Below, piece by piece: positions 1-7,940 of a DNA stretch of 64,000 nt. The notes below the pieces were generated by a model that was not told the DNA's origin, did not search any database, and saw only the letters and a list, made by a program, of their open reading frames with translations. The stretch comes from an uncultured Phycisphaerales bacterium (GTDB taxonomy: Bacteria > Planctomycetota > Phycisphaerae > WQYP01): assembly GCA_903845195.1 (NCBI GenBank), contig CAIMWO010000018.1, forward strand, positions 1 to 64,000, read 5' to 3'. Positions within the stretch are counted from its first letter, which is position 1; each line of letters opens with the position of its first letter. The position numbers and the translations under genes are program-made.

Positions 1-165
1 CCCGTCGGACGGGGAGAGGGCTGGGGTGAGGGGAATTCAGTGGGGTTAGCACGGCCCTCCTCACCCCGGCCCTCTCCTCCCTCGGCGGGAGGAGAGGGGG
101 AATCCGACGCGTCTCCCGCGGTAACTTCTCTAATTCAATGGCAGTGGGGCTGGGGTGAGGGGTTC
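1..165. repeat. Dispersed hairpin repeat, two opposed copies
   Basis: A GC-rich repeat with the core CACCCCGGCCCTCTCC. It occurs here in opposite orientations, around 10-35 and 58-100, with a third partial trace near 150-160. The same repeat recurs at about 1676-1712, 2461-2496 and 2588-2630. In translation it gives the LTPALSP or SPRPSPP peptides seen in spurious frames. It is typically intergenic here, but two copies lie inside the broken aminotransferase at 1756-3185. No gene is seen in 1-203. Confidence 0.8.
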
Positions 166-203
166 CTCGGTGTCGTCTATCCCGCGGTCTTGGCAGTAAG
201 CAA

Positions 204-503
204 TCATCTATGCTTGGATCGAAATTCGGCACTCACTCTTTTGAGCTCAGCCTCGACCTCTTCGCCAGGAATGGCTTCACCACGATCCAATTGATCGAGT
301 CCGACTTTGATCTTCCGACGCGCGGCCTCAAGATCGGCTGGAACTGCGACTGCTGGCCGAATCAGAATACCTTCATCACACTCTTCGGAAATGAAAAGCC
401 TGCCGTCCTCCAGGCCGTAGCGCCGCCTGGTTGCGGCCGGCAGCACGATGGTCCCACGGCGGCCAACCTGACCGGTGTTTTGAACAGTTTTCGTCTTGCT
501 CAT
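204..503 (-). CDS. AbrB/MazE-type DNA-binding antitoxin, apparently orphan
   Basis: A protein of 99 aa. Residues 10-50 (GQVGRRGTIVLPAATRRRYG then a short hydrophobic/acidic stretch) match the swapped-hairpin AbrB/SpoVT fold of MazE/VapB-type antitoxins: a G-rich turn, a TIVLP strand, then a helix with R/Y. The acidic and basic C-terminal tail (residues 57-99) would be the toxin-binding part. In this family the antitoxin normally precedes a small RNase toxin. Downstream (below position 204) there is no toxin reading frame, only dispersed repeats, so this copy looks orphaned. It is probably a DNA-binding autorepressor by family; its partner is unknown. Confidence 0.75.
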   Translation of the reverse strand: MSKTKTVQNTGQVGRRGTIVLPAATRRRYGLEDGRLFISEECDEGILIRPAVAVPADLEAARRKIKVGLDQLDRGEAIPGEEVEAELKRVSAEFRSKHR

Positions 504-915
504 GGGTGCAGAATATCAGATTGTCCGCATATCCGCAATTCCGTCATCCTAAAAACGGCACTTGCGATCAACCGCAAAGAACGCAAAGATCTCATAGAAA
601 GGAACTTGGGATGGTTCCGAACCAAAGGACTGATTCACCTGCCGGGTGAATGGAAGGCTTAGGCAATCCATGCATAACTATATGTCTTTGTGATCTTTGC
701 GTTCTTTGCGGTTAAATCAACTGCCGAATTTAGGATTAGTGTTCATTCCGGCGGCTCAACCAGAGAGAGACCACGGGATTATGGGACTATGGACCATGGG
801 CCGGAGGGCAGAGGGCATACTGAAACGCTGAAACCTGACATGCTGAAACTGGGAAAGCCGAAAGCAGAAATCACCAAACAGCCGGCAGCAAAACGCTGAA
901 ATGCTGGATTCGCAA
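504..915. other. Gene-free stretch with inverted repeat and low-complexity repeats
   Basis: No credible gene lies here. It holds a perfect 21-bp inverted repeat (570-590 and 693-713, 102-bp spacer; core CGCAAAGAACGCAAAG) that could fold as a long stem. From about 770 to 905 there are degenerate tandem units (ggactat, ggaccat and then a ctgaaac/gctgaaa series). Confidence 0.7.
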
Positions 916-1317
916 TTACTGAATCAGCACCTGAAAGCCTGCCTGTGCGAAGTGGCGGTCTGAGGTCAAGGCTTGAACAGCGCCGCGCTGCTTCATCACC
1001 GTAAAGGACGTGCAGTCTGTGAGCGACCATTCCTTATCGTGACGTTAAGCGTGCAGTTCGCAGCCTTGGCGGAACAGCTCGCTGCTGGCAGGAACGATTT
1101 CGACATCAGGCTGGTCCCTAAGCAGGGCCAAGAGGCGGGCGAACTGCGGGCGGTTTTCTGGCCGGCTCAACCCGTCGCCCACCTCCGCCAGAACGAACTC
1201 GGTCGTGATCAGGAGGCCAGGCGGGTGCAGGCTCAGGGAAAGGGCTTGTGCATGCCACTGGTCAGCCGGGCTGAGCAAGGCCAGGAAGTAAACGGTATCG
1301 CCGAATACCGGTTTCAT
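916..1317 (-). pseudogene. PIN-domain (VapC-like) toxin interrupted by an in-frame stop
   Basis: The frame opens with MKPVFGDTVYFLALL, a PIN-like start with the first acidic residue at D7. It continues through TTEFVLAEVGDGL (the conserved E) and meets TAA at 1045-1047 after 90 codons. Past that stop the same frame goes on as RHDKEWSLTDCTSF and then ALTSDRHFAQAGFQVLIQ, ending at 916. This is exactly the missing PIN C-terminus, with the D of SLTDC and the D of TSDRHF. Full length would be about 132 residues, normal for VapC. One nonsense change therefore removes half the catalytic acidic residues. The reading overlaps the upstream antitoxin by 4 bases. Readthrough cannot be excluded, but inactivation is the simplest view. 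Confidence 0.8.
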
Positions 1318-1532
1318 CGTCGGCGCCCGCCGTGAAGGTAGTAATCGTGCTGATGCGCGAAGTCCTGCGGAAGCCCTTGCGCACTCCCCGCGATCTGCAG
1401 CAGCGCCTCACCCCACGGTTTTTGAGATACAGCCGTGCGGCCATACAGCAGCTCGTGCAAATGGGCGTCCACTTGCTCGAGCTCCCCCCGGGTGAGTTTC
1501 GGCAGTTCAGCGATAATGTCTTGTGGGCTCAT
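1314..1532 (-). CDS. Antitoxin of a VapBC-like pair
   Basis: A 72-aa protein beginning MSPQDIIAELPKLTRGELEQ, a short amphipathic helical start typical of small antitoxins found before PIN genes, with a C-terminal GLPQDFAHQHDYYLHG segment. Its stop overlaps the start of the PIN gene by 4 bases (1314-1317), the classic antitoxin-toxin coupling. No specific DNA-binding fold can be assigned by eye. Because the toxin partner carries a nonsense codon, this antitoxin may persist without its target. Family assignment rests mainly on the overlap, the size and the neighbour. Confidence 0.7.
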   Translation of the reverse strand: MSPQDIIAELPKLTRGELEQVDAHLHELLYGRTAVSQKPWGEALLQIAGSAQGLPQDFAHQHDYYLHGGRRR

Positions 1533-1600
1533 TCACTGTCTATGGTGGCACAAGCCCAGGCTTCAGACAAGCACGCCGGGGAGGGACTGCTCATTGCAAG

Positions 1601-1775
1601 ACCACGGGACTACGCGACTATGGGCAATCAAAACACAGCTGAAAGCAGAAATCAGAAAGCTAAAATCCGAAGCACCTCACCCCGGCCCTCTCCCCCTGCG
1701 GAGAGGGAGGTCCCGTAGTCCCGTAGTCCCGTGGTCCGTGGTCCCTGGTCCGTAGTCAGTGGTCAGTGGTCCGTC
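1601..1775. repeat. Composite repeat tract (heptad units plus hairpin repeat)
   Basis: Tandem 7-base units of the ccgtagt/ccgtggt and agcagaa types flank one copy of the CACCCCGGCCCTCTCC hairpin repeat (about 1676-1712). The tract runs into the 3' end of the aminotransferase pseudogene, whose last codons (about 1756-1775) are read from repeat sequence. Confidence 0.75.
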
Positions 1776-3185
1776 GCACGCGGCATTGTCGCACGACATC
1801 GGTGACGCGTTCGATGTCCGAAGGGGTCATGGCGGTGCCGGAAGGGAGGCAAAGCCCGAGCTTGAATAGCTGCTCGCTCACAGTGCCGCCGCGAACGCGG
1901 CAATGCCGGAATACCGGCTGGAGATGCATCGGCTTCCAGACAGGCCGCGACTCGATATTCTCCGCATCCAATGCCTGACGCACATGCTCGGGCGTCGCTC
2001 CAAATTCAGCCGCGTTGATGAGGATTACCGTCAGCCAGCGATTACATCGGCCTGTCGTCGCCTCCGGCATGAAGGTGATGCCAGGCAAGTCGCCCAGCAG
2101 TTGCTGATAGCGCTCGAAAATTCGGCGCTTGGCTGCGACTCGCTCGTCGAGCACGCGCAATTGCCCTCGGCCGATGGCCGCCAGGATGTTGCTCATCCGG
2201 TAATTGTAACCGATCTCGGTGTGCTCGTAATGCGGTGCTGGATCGCGCGCTTGCTGGGAGAGCTTGCGCGCGTGCTCGATCAACTTTGCGTCCTCGCTGG
2301 CCAACATGCCGCCGCCGGAGGTGGTCATGATCTTGTTGCCGTTGAAGGAGAAGATCGCGGCGCGAGCGCCGTAGCCGGCGTGGCGGAAGCCAGAGGTCAG
2401 AGGACGGAGGTCAGAGGACGGAGGACGGAGGGCGGAGGACTGAGCCCTGACCGCGAGGGCCACCTCACCCCGGCCCTCTCCCCCCGCGGAGATGGAGGTC
2501 CCGCAGTCCCGTGGTCCCGCAGTCTCATTTCTGCTTTCTGCATTCTGCATTCTGCATTCGCCCACGGTCTTCTGTCCTCTGGTCCCGTCTCCCTCTCCGC
2601 AGGGGGGAGAGGGCCGGGGTGAGGTGGCAGTCTGCTTTCTGCTTTCTGCTTTCGCCCCCACGGCTCTCATAGAACGCTCCCATAGCCTCGGCGGAGTCAG
2701 CGACGATGGGAACCTGGTAGCGGGCGCAAATCTCGGTGAGGCGAGGGATGTCGCAGCACTGGCCGTAGAGATCGGTTGGAATGACCGCTTTGGGCAGTTT
2801 GCCGCGCTTCGCGCACGCAGCCAATTCGTCGGCCAGCAGGACCGGGTCCATGTTCCAGGTTGCCGGGTCCGCATCAATGAAAGCCAGCGAACCGCCCAGA
2901 AAAGTCACCGGGCTGATGCTGCCAATGAAGGTGTGGGTGGAGGCCAGGACTTCATCACCGGGGCCAACACCGAGCTCGCGCAACGCCAGATGCATGGCCG
3001 CCGTACCACTGGCGAGCGCCAGGCAGTGCGGGGATTCCCGTGTATTCAGCAAATTCCCGCTCGAAGGCATCTACCATCGGGCCGAGTGGCGCGATGTAGT
3101 TGCTGGCGAAGGCTTCGCGGACCAGGTCGAATTCTTCGCCGCCGATATGGGGCGGAGAGAGGAAGAGACGTTTAATGGGGGGCAT
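1756..3185 (-). pseudogene. DegT/DnrJ/EryC1-family sugar aminotransferase (PglE-like), broken
   Basis: Three frames must be joined. The N-terminus MPPIKRLFLSPPHIGGEEFD reads from 3185 to about 3040. A one-base excess in the CCCCG run near 3036-3042 then shifts to the frame PHCLALASGTAAMHLALREL, up to AEAMGAFYESRG (about 2660). A 271-base insert (2386-2656, not a multiple of 3) made of dispersed repeats follows, and then the frame RHAGYGARAAIFSFNGNK resumes to the end. The PLP-lysine motif SFNGNK and the SGTAAMHLAL motif identify the DegT/PglE family, which transaminates nucleotide 4-keto sugars. Removing the insert leaves about 386 residues, a normal family length. The neighbours (PglD- and PglC-like genes) fit a bacillosamine-type pathway. 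As it stands the enzyme cannot be made. Confidence 0.85.
2386..2656. repeat. 271-bp mosaic repeat cassette inside the aminotransferase gene
   Basis: The order on the + strand is: units of gaggtca/gaggacg (7-base period, about 2390-2445), a hairpin repeat copy (2461-2496), cccgtagt-like units, ctgcatt units (about 2525-2560), an inverted hairpin repeat copy (2588-2630), then ctgcttt units (2634-2655). It separates codons for YESRG and RHAGYG of one protein, so the boundaries are defined by homology on both sides. Confidence 0.8.
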
Positions 3186-3420
3186 GTTAAGAAAAGCTGA
3201 AAGGCTGAAACGCTGAAAGGCTGAAATCGACCTGGGCAAAAGCAGAAATTTGGAAAGCAGAAAGCAGAAAAGACACTGATCAGTAAACAGTAATCAGTAG
3301 TCCGTAGTTCTGATTTCAGCGTTTCAGCTTTCAGCATGTCAGCATTTCTTGAATGTCCGTAGTCGGTGGTCCTTGGTCCTCGGTCCGTAGTCCGTGGTCC
3401 CGTAGTCCGTGGTCCGTCCT
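3186..3420. repeat. Low-complexity repeat tract between aminotransferase and YdcF-like gene
   Basis: Units of gctgaaa/cgctgaa (about 3190-3230), agcagaa, cagtaat, ctgattt and then ggtccgt/agtccgt (3356-3420). The period is mostly 7 bases. No gene is seen. Confidence 0.75.
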
Positions 3421-4277
3421 CAGACCCACCCTCGCCACCGATAGACCCAGCCGCCCACCACCTCATGCAGGTAATCCTGCAGCAACAGCATCCTGTGTGT
3501 TTGGGGGAACGGGAAGGACTTCCACGGCTCCTTCTTAACTCCGCAGACCCGGAAATCACAGGCGACGACGGCCACGTCGCCGTTGAGTTTGCGCATGGTG
3601 GCCTCGGCGCGGCGCATGTGGAGCGCTGAGGTGACAACGGTGATCCGTTTCCATCCCCGCTCGGCGCACAATTGGTGCAGGCGGAGCGCTTCGTCGTGGG
3701 TATTCTGGCACACCCCAAGGTCGAGCACCTCCGCATTGCAGAGCTGCCACTGGCGCACCCAGCCAGCCAGCAATGACGCCTCAGACTCCCCTGGTTTCCC
3801 CGGCAGCGGACCGCTGCCCCCGAGCACGAGCGCCCGACCTTTGCCCACCCGGACCAACTGAAGGGCGGCAACGAGCCTTTGGCTCCCAGCGCGGAGTGCA
3901 AAACCAAACGGATCATAAACTGAAGCATCGTGGATGCCGCCCAGCATGACTACGGCGTCCGCCGCAGGCACATTAGCAACACTCCGTTCCGCGTAAGGCG
4001 CCTCCCGGGCGGCGACCAAGTATTCCGGCCACGCTACACTGCCGAGCAGGAACAGCAGTAACGCCGGGCTGGCCACTAAAGCCGCGCTGCGCCAGCGCCG
4101 CTTCCATCCCAGCCAGGCCGTCGCACAGCAGAGCCCCAGCCAGAGCAGGGCCAGAGGATCCACCACCGATGCCGCCCATTGACTCAATCTTATGCGGGTG
4201 ATCTCTTCAAGCGGGGCTGCTGCGCAGGCCGAACATGCATCTGAGAACCTCAGTGGCAAATGTAGCAGCCGACGCAA
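3420..4277 (-). CDS. YdcF/SanA/ElyC-like DUF218 membrane protein
   Basis: A 285-aa protein. Two hydrophobic segments (roughly residues 38-58 and 65-85) precede a soluble domain beginning ADAVVMLGG, followed by LVLGGSGP, a central ESEASLLAGW and ITVVTSALHMRRAEATM. This is the DUF218 Rossmann-like pattern (strand, GG, helix; then the T/S..HM.RA motif). Family members are envelope proteins linked to envelope stress or peptidoglycan and polysaccharide metabolism; the reaction is not established. The start used is TTG at 4277, which lies in the arm of an inverted repeat, so the first ~10 residues are repeat-derived and the true start may be further in. It sits inside the glycan cluster. Confidence 0.7.
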   Translation of the reverse strand: MRRLLHLPLRFSDACSACAAAPLEEITRIRLSQWAASVVDPLALLWLGLCCATAWLGWKRRWRSAALVASPALLLFLLGSVAWPEYLVAAREAPYAERSVANVPAADAVVMLGGIHDASVYDPFGFALRAGSQRLVAALQLVRVGKGRALVLGGSGPLPGKPGESEASLLAGWVRQWQLCNAEVLDLGVCQNTHDEALRLHQLCAERGWKRITVVTSALHMRRAEATMRKLNGDVAVVACDFRVCGVKKEPWKSFPFPQTHRMLLLQDYLHEVVGGWVYRWRGWV

Positions 4278-4345
4278 GGAGGCTCAATTCCTTTGGGAAT
4301 GGGCCGTTCTGCCTCTAACCAGAGCCTCCTTACGTCGGCTGCTAC
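4262..4345. repeat. Inverted-repeat (miniature palindromic) element
   Basis: Arms at 4262-4285 and 4322-4345, 24 bp each with one mismatch and a 36-bp spacer; arm core GCAGCCGACGTAAGGAGGC. It lies between the PglD-like and YdcF-like genes and supplies the start region of the latter. It resembles a non-autonomous palindromic unit. No transposase is linked to it here. Confidence 0.8.
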
Positions 4346-4377
4346 GATGCACGGCATTTCCCAAACACGCTCTGAGG

Positions 4378-4998
4378 TCAAGGCTGCTCCAGTCGGGGCC
4401 GGGCTGGGACACCATCGTATGTTTCTCCAGCAGGGACAGGTTTAACGGCCACCGCCCGCGGTCCGAGTGTTGCCCGGGCTCCAATTAAACAATTTGGAAC
4501 CACCGACGAGCCAATTTGGCAAAGGGCGCCTTGTTCAAGATGCGCTCCACCTCCCAAGCGGACGCCGGATTCAAGCTGGACAAACTCTTCCACAATACAG
4601 TCGTGTCCGACGGAAGCCCCAGTATTCACGATAACATGGTCGCCCAGCACAGCTTTCGCGTTGACGACCGCCCCGGCAGCGATGTAGTTGCCAGCGCCCA
4701 TCTTGGCGGAGGCCGCTACAAAGGAAACGGGATGGACCAGCGTGACCCAGTTCACGTTCTTAAAGCGTTGCGAGGCTAACTCGCGCTGCTGGTTGTCGCT
4801 GATTGCGAGGAACGCGAATGTATCTGGGCTGTCGGGCAGCAGGCTCAAAGGACCGCGAATGGGCACACCGTTTATTGACAATCCGGCCCTGTCCGGAGCG
4901 TCGTCCAGGATATACGGAACGTCATAGCCAAGGTGCTGCAAAAGGCTTAATACCACCTTGACGTGGCCTCCTGCCCCACAGAGGATTACTTCGTTCAT
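4378..4998 (-). CDS. PglD/NeuD-family sugar O/N-acyltransferase
   Basis: A 206-aa protein. The N-terminal Rossmann-like domain begins NEVILCGAGGHVKVV (GxGGH, the nucleotide-sugar binding loop of the NeuD/PglD family). From about residue 95 there is a left-handed beta-helix of hexapeptide repeats (GAGNYIAAGAVVNAKAVLGD, then VIVNTGASVGHDCIVEEF). The helix includes the VGHDC motif, in which His is the catalytic base in PglD. By family it acetylates the amino group of a UDP-4-amino sugar using acetyl-CoA. With the adjacent PglC-like transferase and the PglE-like aminotransferase it forms a bacillosamine-type set. The ATG start has no competing upstream frame. Length is typical. Confidence 0.85.
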   Translation of the reverse strand: MNEVILCGAGGHVKVVLSLLQHLGYDVPYILDDAPDRAGLSINGVPIRGPLSLLPDSPDTFAFLAISDNQQRELASQRFKNVNWVTLVHPVSFVAASAKMGAGNYIAAGAVVNAKAVLGDHVIVNTGASVGHDCIVEEFVQLESGVRLGGGAHLEQGALCQIGSSVVPNCLIGARATLGPRAVAVKPVPAGETYDGVPARPRLEQP

Positions 4999-5001
4999 TT
5001 T

Positions 5002-5095
5002 GACTACTGACTACTGGCCACAGGCCACTGACACGGACCACGGACCACGGACTACTGACTTCTGACTTCTGACTTCTGACCTCTGACCTCTATTC
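5002..5095. repeat. Heptad repeat array forming the C-terminal tail of the PglC-like gene
   Basis: Units ccacgga/ctactga, then tctgact/tctgacc in tandem. The upper part is translated as the last ~12 residues (EVRGQKSEVRSQ) of the sugar transferase, whose stop codon lies in the array. Confidence 0.8.
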
Positions 5096-5678
5096 CCATG
5101 AACTCCGGTGCGCCAATAATCCCCGCCTGGTTGATCCCATGCCGGAAAAGGACTCTCCTCACAGTCATCCAGAGGATCCGGAAGTCCAGCCAGATGGACT
5201 GGTGCTCCACGTACCACACATCCAGCCGGAACTTGTCCTCCCAACTGATGGTATTGCGGCCGTTCACCTGTGCCCAACCCGTGATGCCTGGTTTCGCTTC
5301 GTGCCGCCTGGCTTGCTCCGGCGTGTAGCGGGGCAGGTAATGCATCAGCAGCGGACGGGGGCCCACCAGGCTCATTTCACTCCGCAGCACATTGAGCAAT
5401 TCAGGAAGCTCGTCGAGACTTGCGGACCGGAGCCAGCAGCCAAAGGGAGTCGAACGCTGTGTATTAGGCAAGAAGTTGCCTGTGGCGTCCCGAGCTTCGG
5501 TCATGGTGCGGAACTTTAACAACTCGAACGGCTGGGCCCCCAAGCCGGGCCGGGCTTGTCGAAACAGGACCGGCTTGCCCAATTTGATCCGCACCAGCAT
5601 GGCGATAAGGCCCAACAGGGGCGCCCAGAGTGGCGCGCTGAGGGCGACCAGGATGAGATCGAAAGAGCGTTTCATCAA
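5052..5678 (-). CDS. PglC/WcaJ-like phosphoglycosyl transferase initiating glycan assembly
   Basis: A 208-aa protein with one N-terminal membrane segment (about residues 8-30), as in the small monotopic PglC class. Typical motifs follow: PVLFRQARPGLGAQPFELLK, then FRTM, SLDELPELLNVLRSEMSLVG, PRPLL, RRHEAKPGITGWAQVNGR and FRLDVWYVEH. The DE pair in LDELP corresponds to the catalytic Asp-Glu dyad of the family. It would transfer a phospho-sugar from a UDP-sugar to polyprenyl phosphate at the inner membrane face. The last ~12 residues are encoded by a heptad repeat array, so the native C-terminus has been replaced or extended. It is downstream of the CapK-like and beta-helix genes on the same strand. 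Confidence 0.9.
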   Translation of the reverse strand: MMKRSFDLILVALSAPLWAPLLGLIAMLVRIKLGKPVLFRQARPGLGAQPFELLKFRTMTEARDATGNFLPNTQRSTPFGCWLRSASLDELPELLNVLRSEMSLVGPRPLLMHYLPRYTPEQARRHEAKPGITGWAQVNGRNTISWEDKFRLDVWYVEHQSIWLDFRILWMTVRRVLFRHGINQAGIIGAPEFMGIEVRGQKSEVRSQ

Positions 5679-5679
5679 C

Positions 5680-5868
5680 TCAAAAGCAGAAAACTGAAAG
5701 CAGAAAGCAGAAATCGACTAGGGCAAAAGCTGAAACGCTGAAAGCTGAACCCTGAACTCAGGATTTTCGACTACTGATAACTGGTCACTGGTCACTGATA
5801 ACTGACAACTGGTCACTGGTCACTGGTCACTGGTCACTGGTCACTGGTCACTGGTCACTGATTACTGG
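5680..5868. repeat. Heptad arrays including seven perfect ggtcact units
   Basis: Degenerate agcagaa and ctgaaac units lead into seven perfect tandem copies of the 7-base unit ggtcact (5811-5859, 49 bp). The stop codon of the beta-helix gene lies at the end of this array. Confidence 0.9.
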
Positions 5869-7649
5869 CTTATATGTAAGTTCGTCGGGGGATCGAGCAA
5901 AGGAATCTTCTCATACGCACCGATATCTGGACCGGTTCCCCGGGGAATTGGAGTGCCCAGATAGTCCTGGTATTGCGCAGCGGGACCAAGCAGGCCCGCG
6001 AGCTTTAGATCCTGGCCCGCATTAATGCAGGGAGAAGTTGATTTCAATTGGAAGTCAACCGCAGTCACGGGCTTATCAGAAACAAACATAGGGTTGGCGT
6101 AGATCGAATTAGACTCCATGCCGCTGGCCGCTCGATACGATGCGAGCGTGTGACCCGTTTCATGTGCGTTCCAGTAGAACTTTGGTGTCCCGAGACAATA
6201 GAACAGGTTGTAAACACAATCGGGTCCGATGCAGCTTTGAGCTAAGGTCGCGCCACTCGCCCCCACGAAGATATTGTTCCTCAGCATCACTCCGGGAGGA
6301 TAGTTTGTGCCCGAATAGAACCCATAAACGGTGAAGTTATAGAACACATTGTTGTAAATCAGATTAGTACCTAATGCAGGTCCATAGCTCGCCCCTGCGT
6401 CGTAGGCCCAAAAACCACCAATCGCCTTTTGTCCCTGGGGACCGAAATTGAAGATATTATGATGAATGTCATAACCAGTCCCGTGCGGAGCGATTCCAGA
6501 CCCAATTCGACTGCTGTGGAAGTAATTATATCTTATTACCGACCCCTGCTCGTAATAGGTATCTACAAATCCGTTCACTTCGCTGACATCGTTGCGCTCG
6601 ACGATATTGTGAGCACCCTGTTTCATTCCAATCCCGCCCAACTCCTGTGACTCCCGAAACGGGTCTGCGATCTTAAGGATGATATTCGTGGCGAAGGAAA
6701 TGGTGTTGTGGTGCATCCAATTGCTAATGCACCGGTCGCCTAGATAAGTCGATGTCCAGCCGGTACGGGTAACCGTGTTGCTCGCCATCTCGCCCGACGT
6801 GGTGTAGTAAAATCTTAATCCACAGCCGCAGGTGTCCTCGATATTGCAATTTCTGACGATTGGATTTGTCGTGTTGACGTAATTCCCACTAATATATTTT
6901 GGGCCAATGGAAATGCCGTAATACGCTCGGCGCACATCAAGGTGTTCAATTGTAACGTAACTACCACTTGACTCAACCGGCTTGTGAAAGGCTCGTAGTC
7001 GGCCCGTACCAGGGGCAGTGTCATCGCTGGTTCTGAGATAGACAACCGTTCCACCGGCTGTCAATTTGCCCCAACTTAAATTGGTGAAGGTATCCATCCA
7101 TTGATTAGTTGCTCCTGCAAAATCATCAAGATTCGGCATCTCTCCGTAAAGTGTGCCATTCGTTTCCGACACTATTAGAATACCCGACACTGGAGTTGAA
7201 TAGATATTCGTTCGGCCAGCAACAAGAGTCCATGTGGCATTTACATTATCGCCTATCAAAAGTGGGTTTGCCCCCTCTCCGTACCGGCCAAGAGTTATTC
7301 GAGAATATACTGCGCCATCACCGAACATTTGAATACGTTCATAAAAAGTGTCCCCAGCTTTCAAAAGGATAGAGTCACCCGGCGCAAAATAGGGGGCATG
7401 ACCCCCAATTCTAGCACTCTTGTAGTAAATCTCTGACAGACTTTTCCAAGGTGCGCCGGGAGAGGTTCCAGAGTTGGTGTCGTTACCGCTGCTGGAGAAG
7501 TAATATGTCGTCGCATTGGCGAAAGGAATTTGCGCGCTCAGGCAGAGGGCAGCGATTGCCGAAGCCTTCCGGAGCCCCGTTGCCCAGCCTCGGGTGAAAT
7601 ACAAAACTGGCATCATTGATAAGGTAGCAGACGGCATTCCATCGGGCAA
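5862..7649 (-). CDS. Secreted right-handed beta-helix protein
   Basis: A 595-aa protein. A hydrophobic signal-like segment (about residues 28-46, ending in a small-residue site before TTYYFSSSGNDTNSGTSPG) precedes the mature region. The opening FSSSGNDTNSGTSPGAPWKS is the usual start of pectate-lyase-like parallel beta-helix proteins. Many asparagine-rich short strand repeats follow (for example VRNCNIEDT, ERNDVSEV, IYNNVFYNF, LRNNIFVGA) and a closing DIGAYE motif. The family binds or cleaves polysaccharides, but no catalytic residues can be assigned. The C-terminal LLDPPTNLHIS looks like the beginning of a fibronectin-III domain cut off by the repeat array that supplies the stop. An internal ATG at about 7616 is an equally good start. 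Confidence 0.75.
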   Translation of the reverse strand: MPDGMPSATLSMMPVLYFTRGWATGLRKASAIAALCLSAQIPFANATTYYFSSSGNDTNSGTSPGAPWKSLSEIYYKSARIGGHAPYFAPGDSILLKAGDTFYERIQMFGDGAVYSRITLGRYGEGANPLLIGDNVNATWTLVAGRTNIYSTPVSGILIVSETNGTLYGEMPNLDDFAGATNQWMDTFTNLSWGKLTAGGTVVYLRTSDDTAPGTGRLRAFHKPVESSGSYVTIEHLDVRRAYYGISIGPKYISGNYVNTTNPIVRNCNIEDTCGCGLRFYYTTSGEMASNTVTRTGWTSTYLGDRCISNWMHHNTISFATNIILKIADPFRESQELGGIGMKQGAHNIVERNDVSEVNGFVDTYYEQGSVIRYNYFHSSRIGSGIAPHGTGYDIHHNIFNFGPQGQKAIGGFWAYDAGASYGPALGTNLIYNNVFYNFTVYGFYSGTNYPPGVMLRNNIFVGASGATLAQSCIGPDCVYNLFYCLGTPKFYWNAHETGHTLASYRAASGMESNSIYANPMFVSDKPVTAVDFQLKSTSPCINAGQDLKLAGLLGPAAQYQDYLGTPIPRGTGPDIGAYEKIPLLDPPTNLHISQ

Positions 7650-7659
7650 AGACTTTGCG

Positions 7660-7832
7660 GACTGCGGACCACGGACATTCGAAAAATGCTGAAAGCTGAA
7701 AGCTGAAACCTGAAATCAGGACTATTGACCACGGACTACGGACCATGGACTACTGACCACGGACAAGGACAAAAGCGGAAAGTAGAAAGTAGAAAGCTGA
7801 AATCAAACAAAACAAAATGCAGAAAGCAGAAA
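7660..7832. repeat. Low-complexity heptad repeat tract
   Basis: Units of ggaccac/ggactac, ctgaaag/ctgaaac and agtagaa/agcagaa between the beta-helix and CapK-like genes. No gene is seen in it. Confidence 0.8.
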
Positions 7833-7877
7833 TTGGAGCAGTGTCTCATTTTGGGGCGCTTCCATAACAGCGTGCAT

Positions 7878-7940
7878 GGAGTGACGCGCCCTACCTCACG
7901 GAGCCGGCGCGCACGGAGTGACACGCCCTACCTCACGAAG
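7878..7940. repeat. Two direct copies of a GTGACGCGCCCTACCTCACG-type repeat
   Basis: Near-identical copies at about 7878-7905 and 7917-7940. The second copy encodes the last residues (REVGRVTPCAPAP) of the CapK-like ligase. Confidence 0.8.

Noticed and set aside
5811..5859. CRISPR array
   Set aside because: The unit is only 7 bases with no spacers; the same holds for 28281-28329. No cas gene is present.
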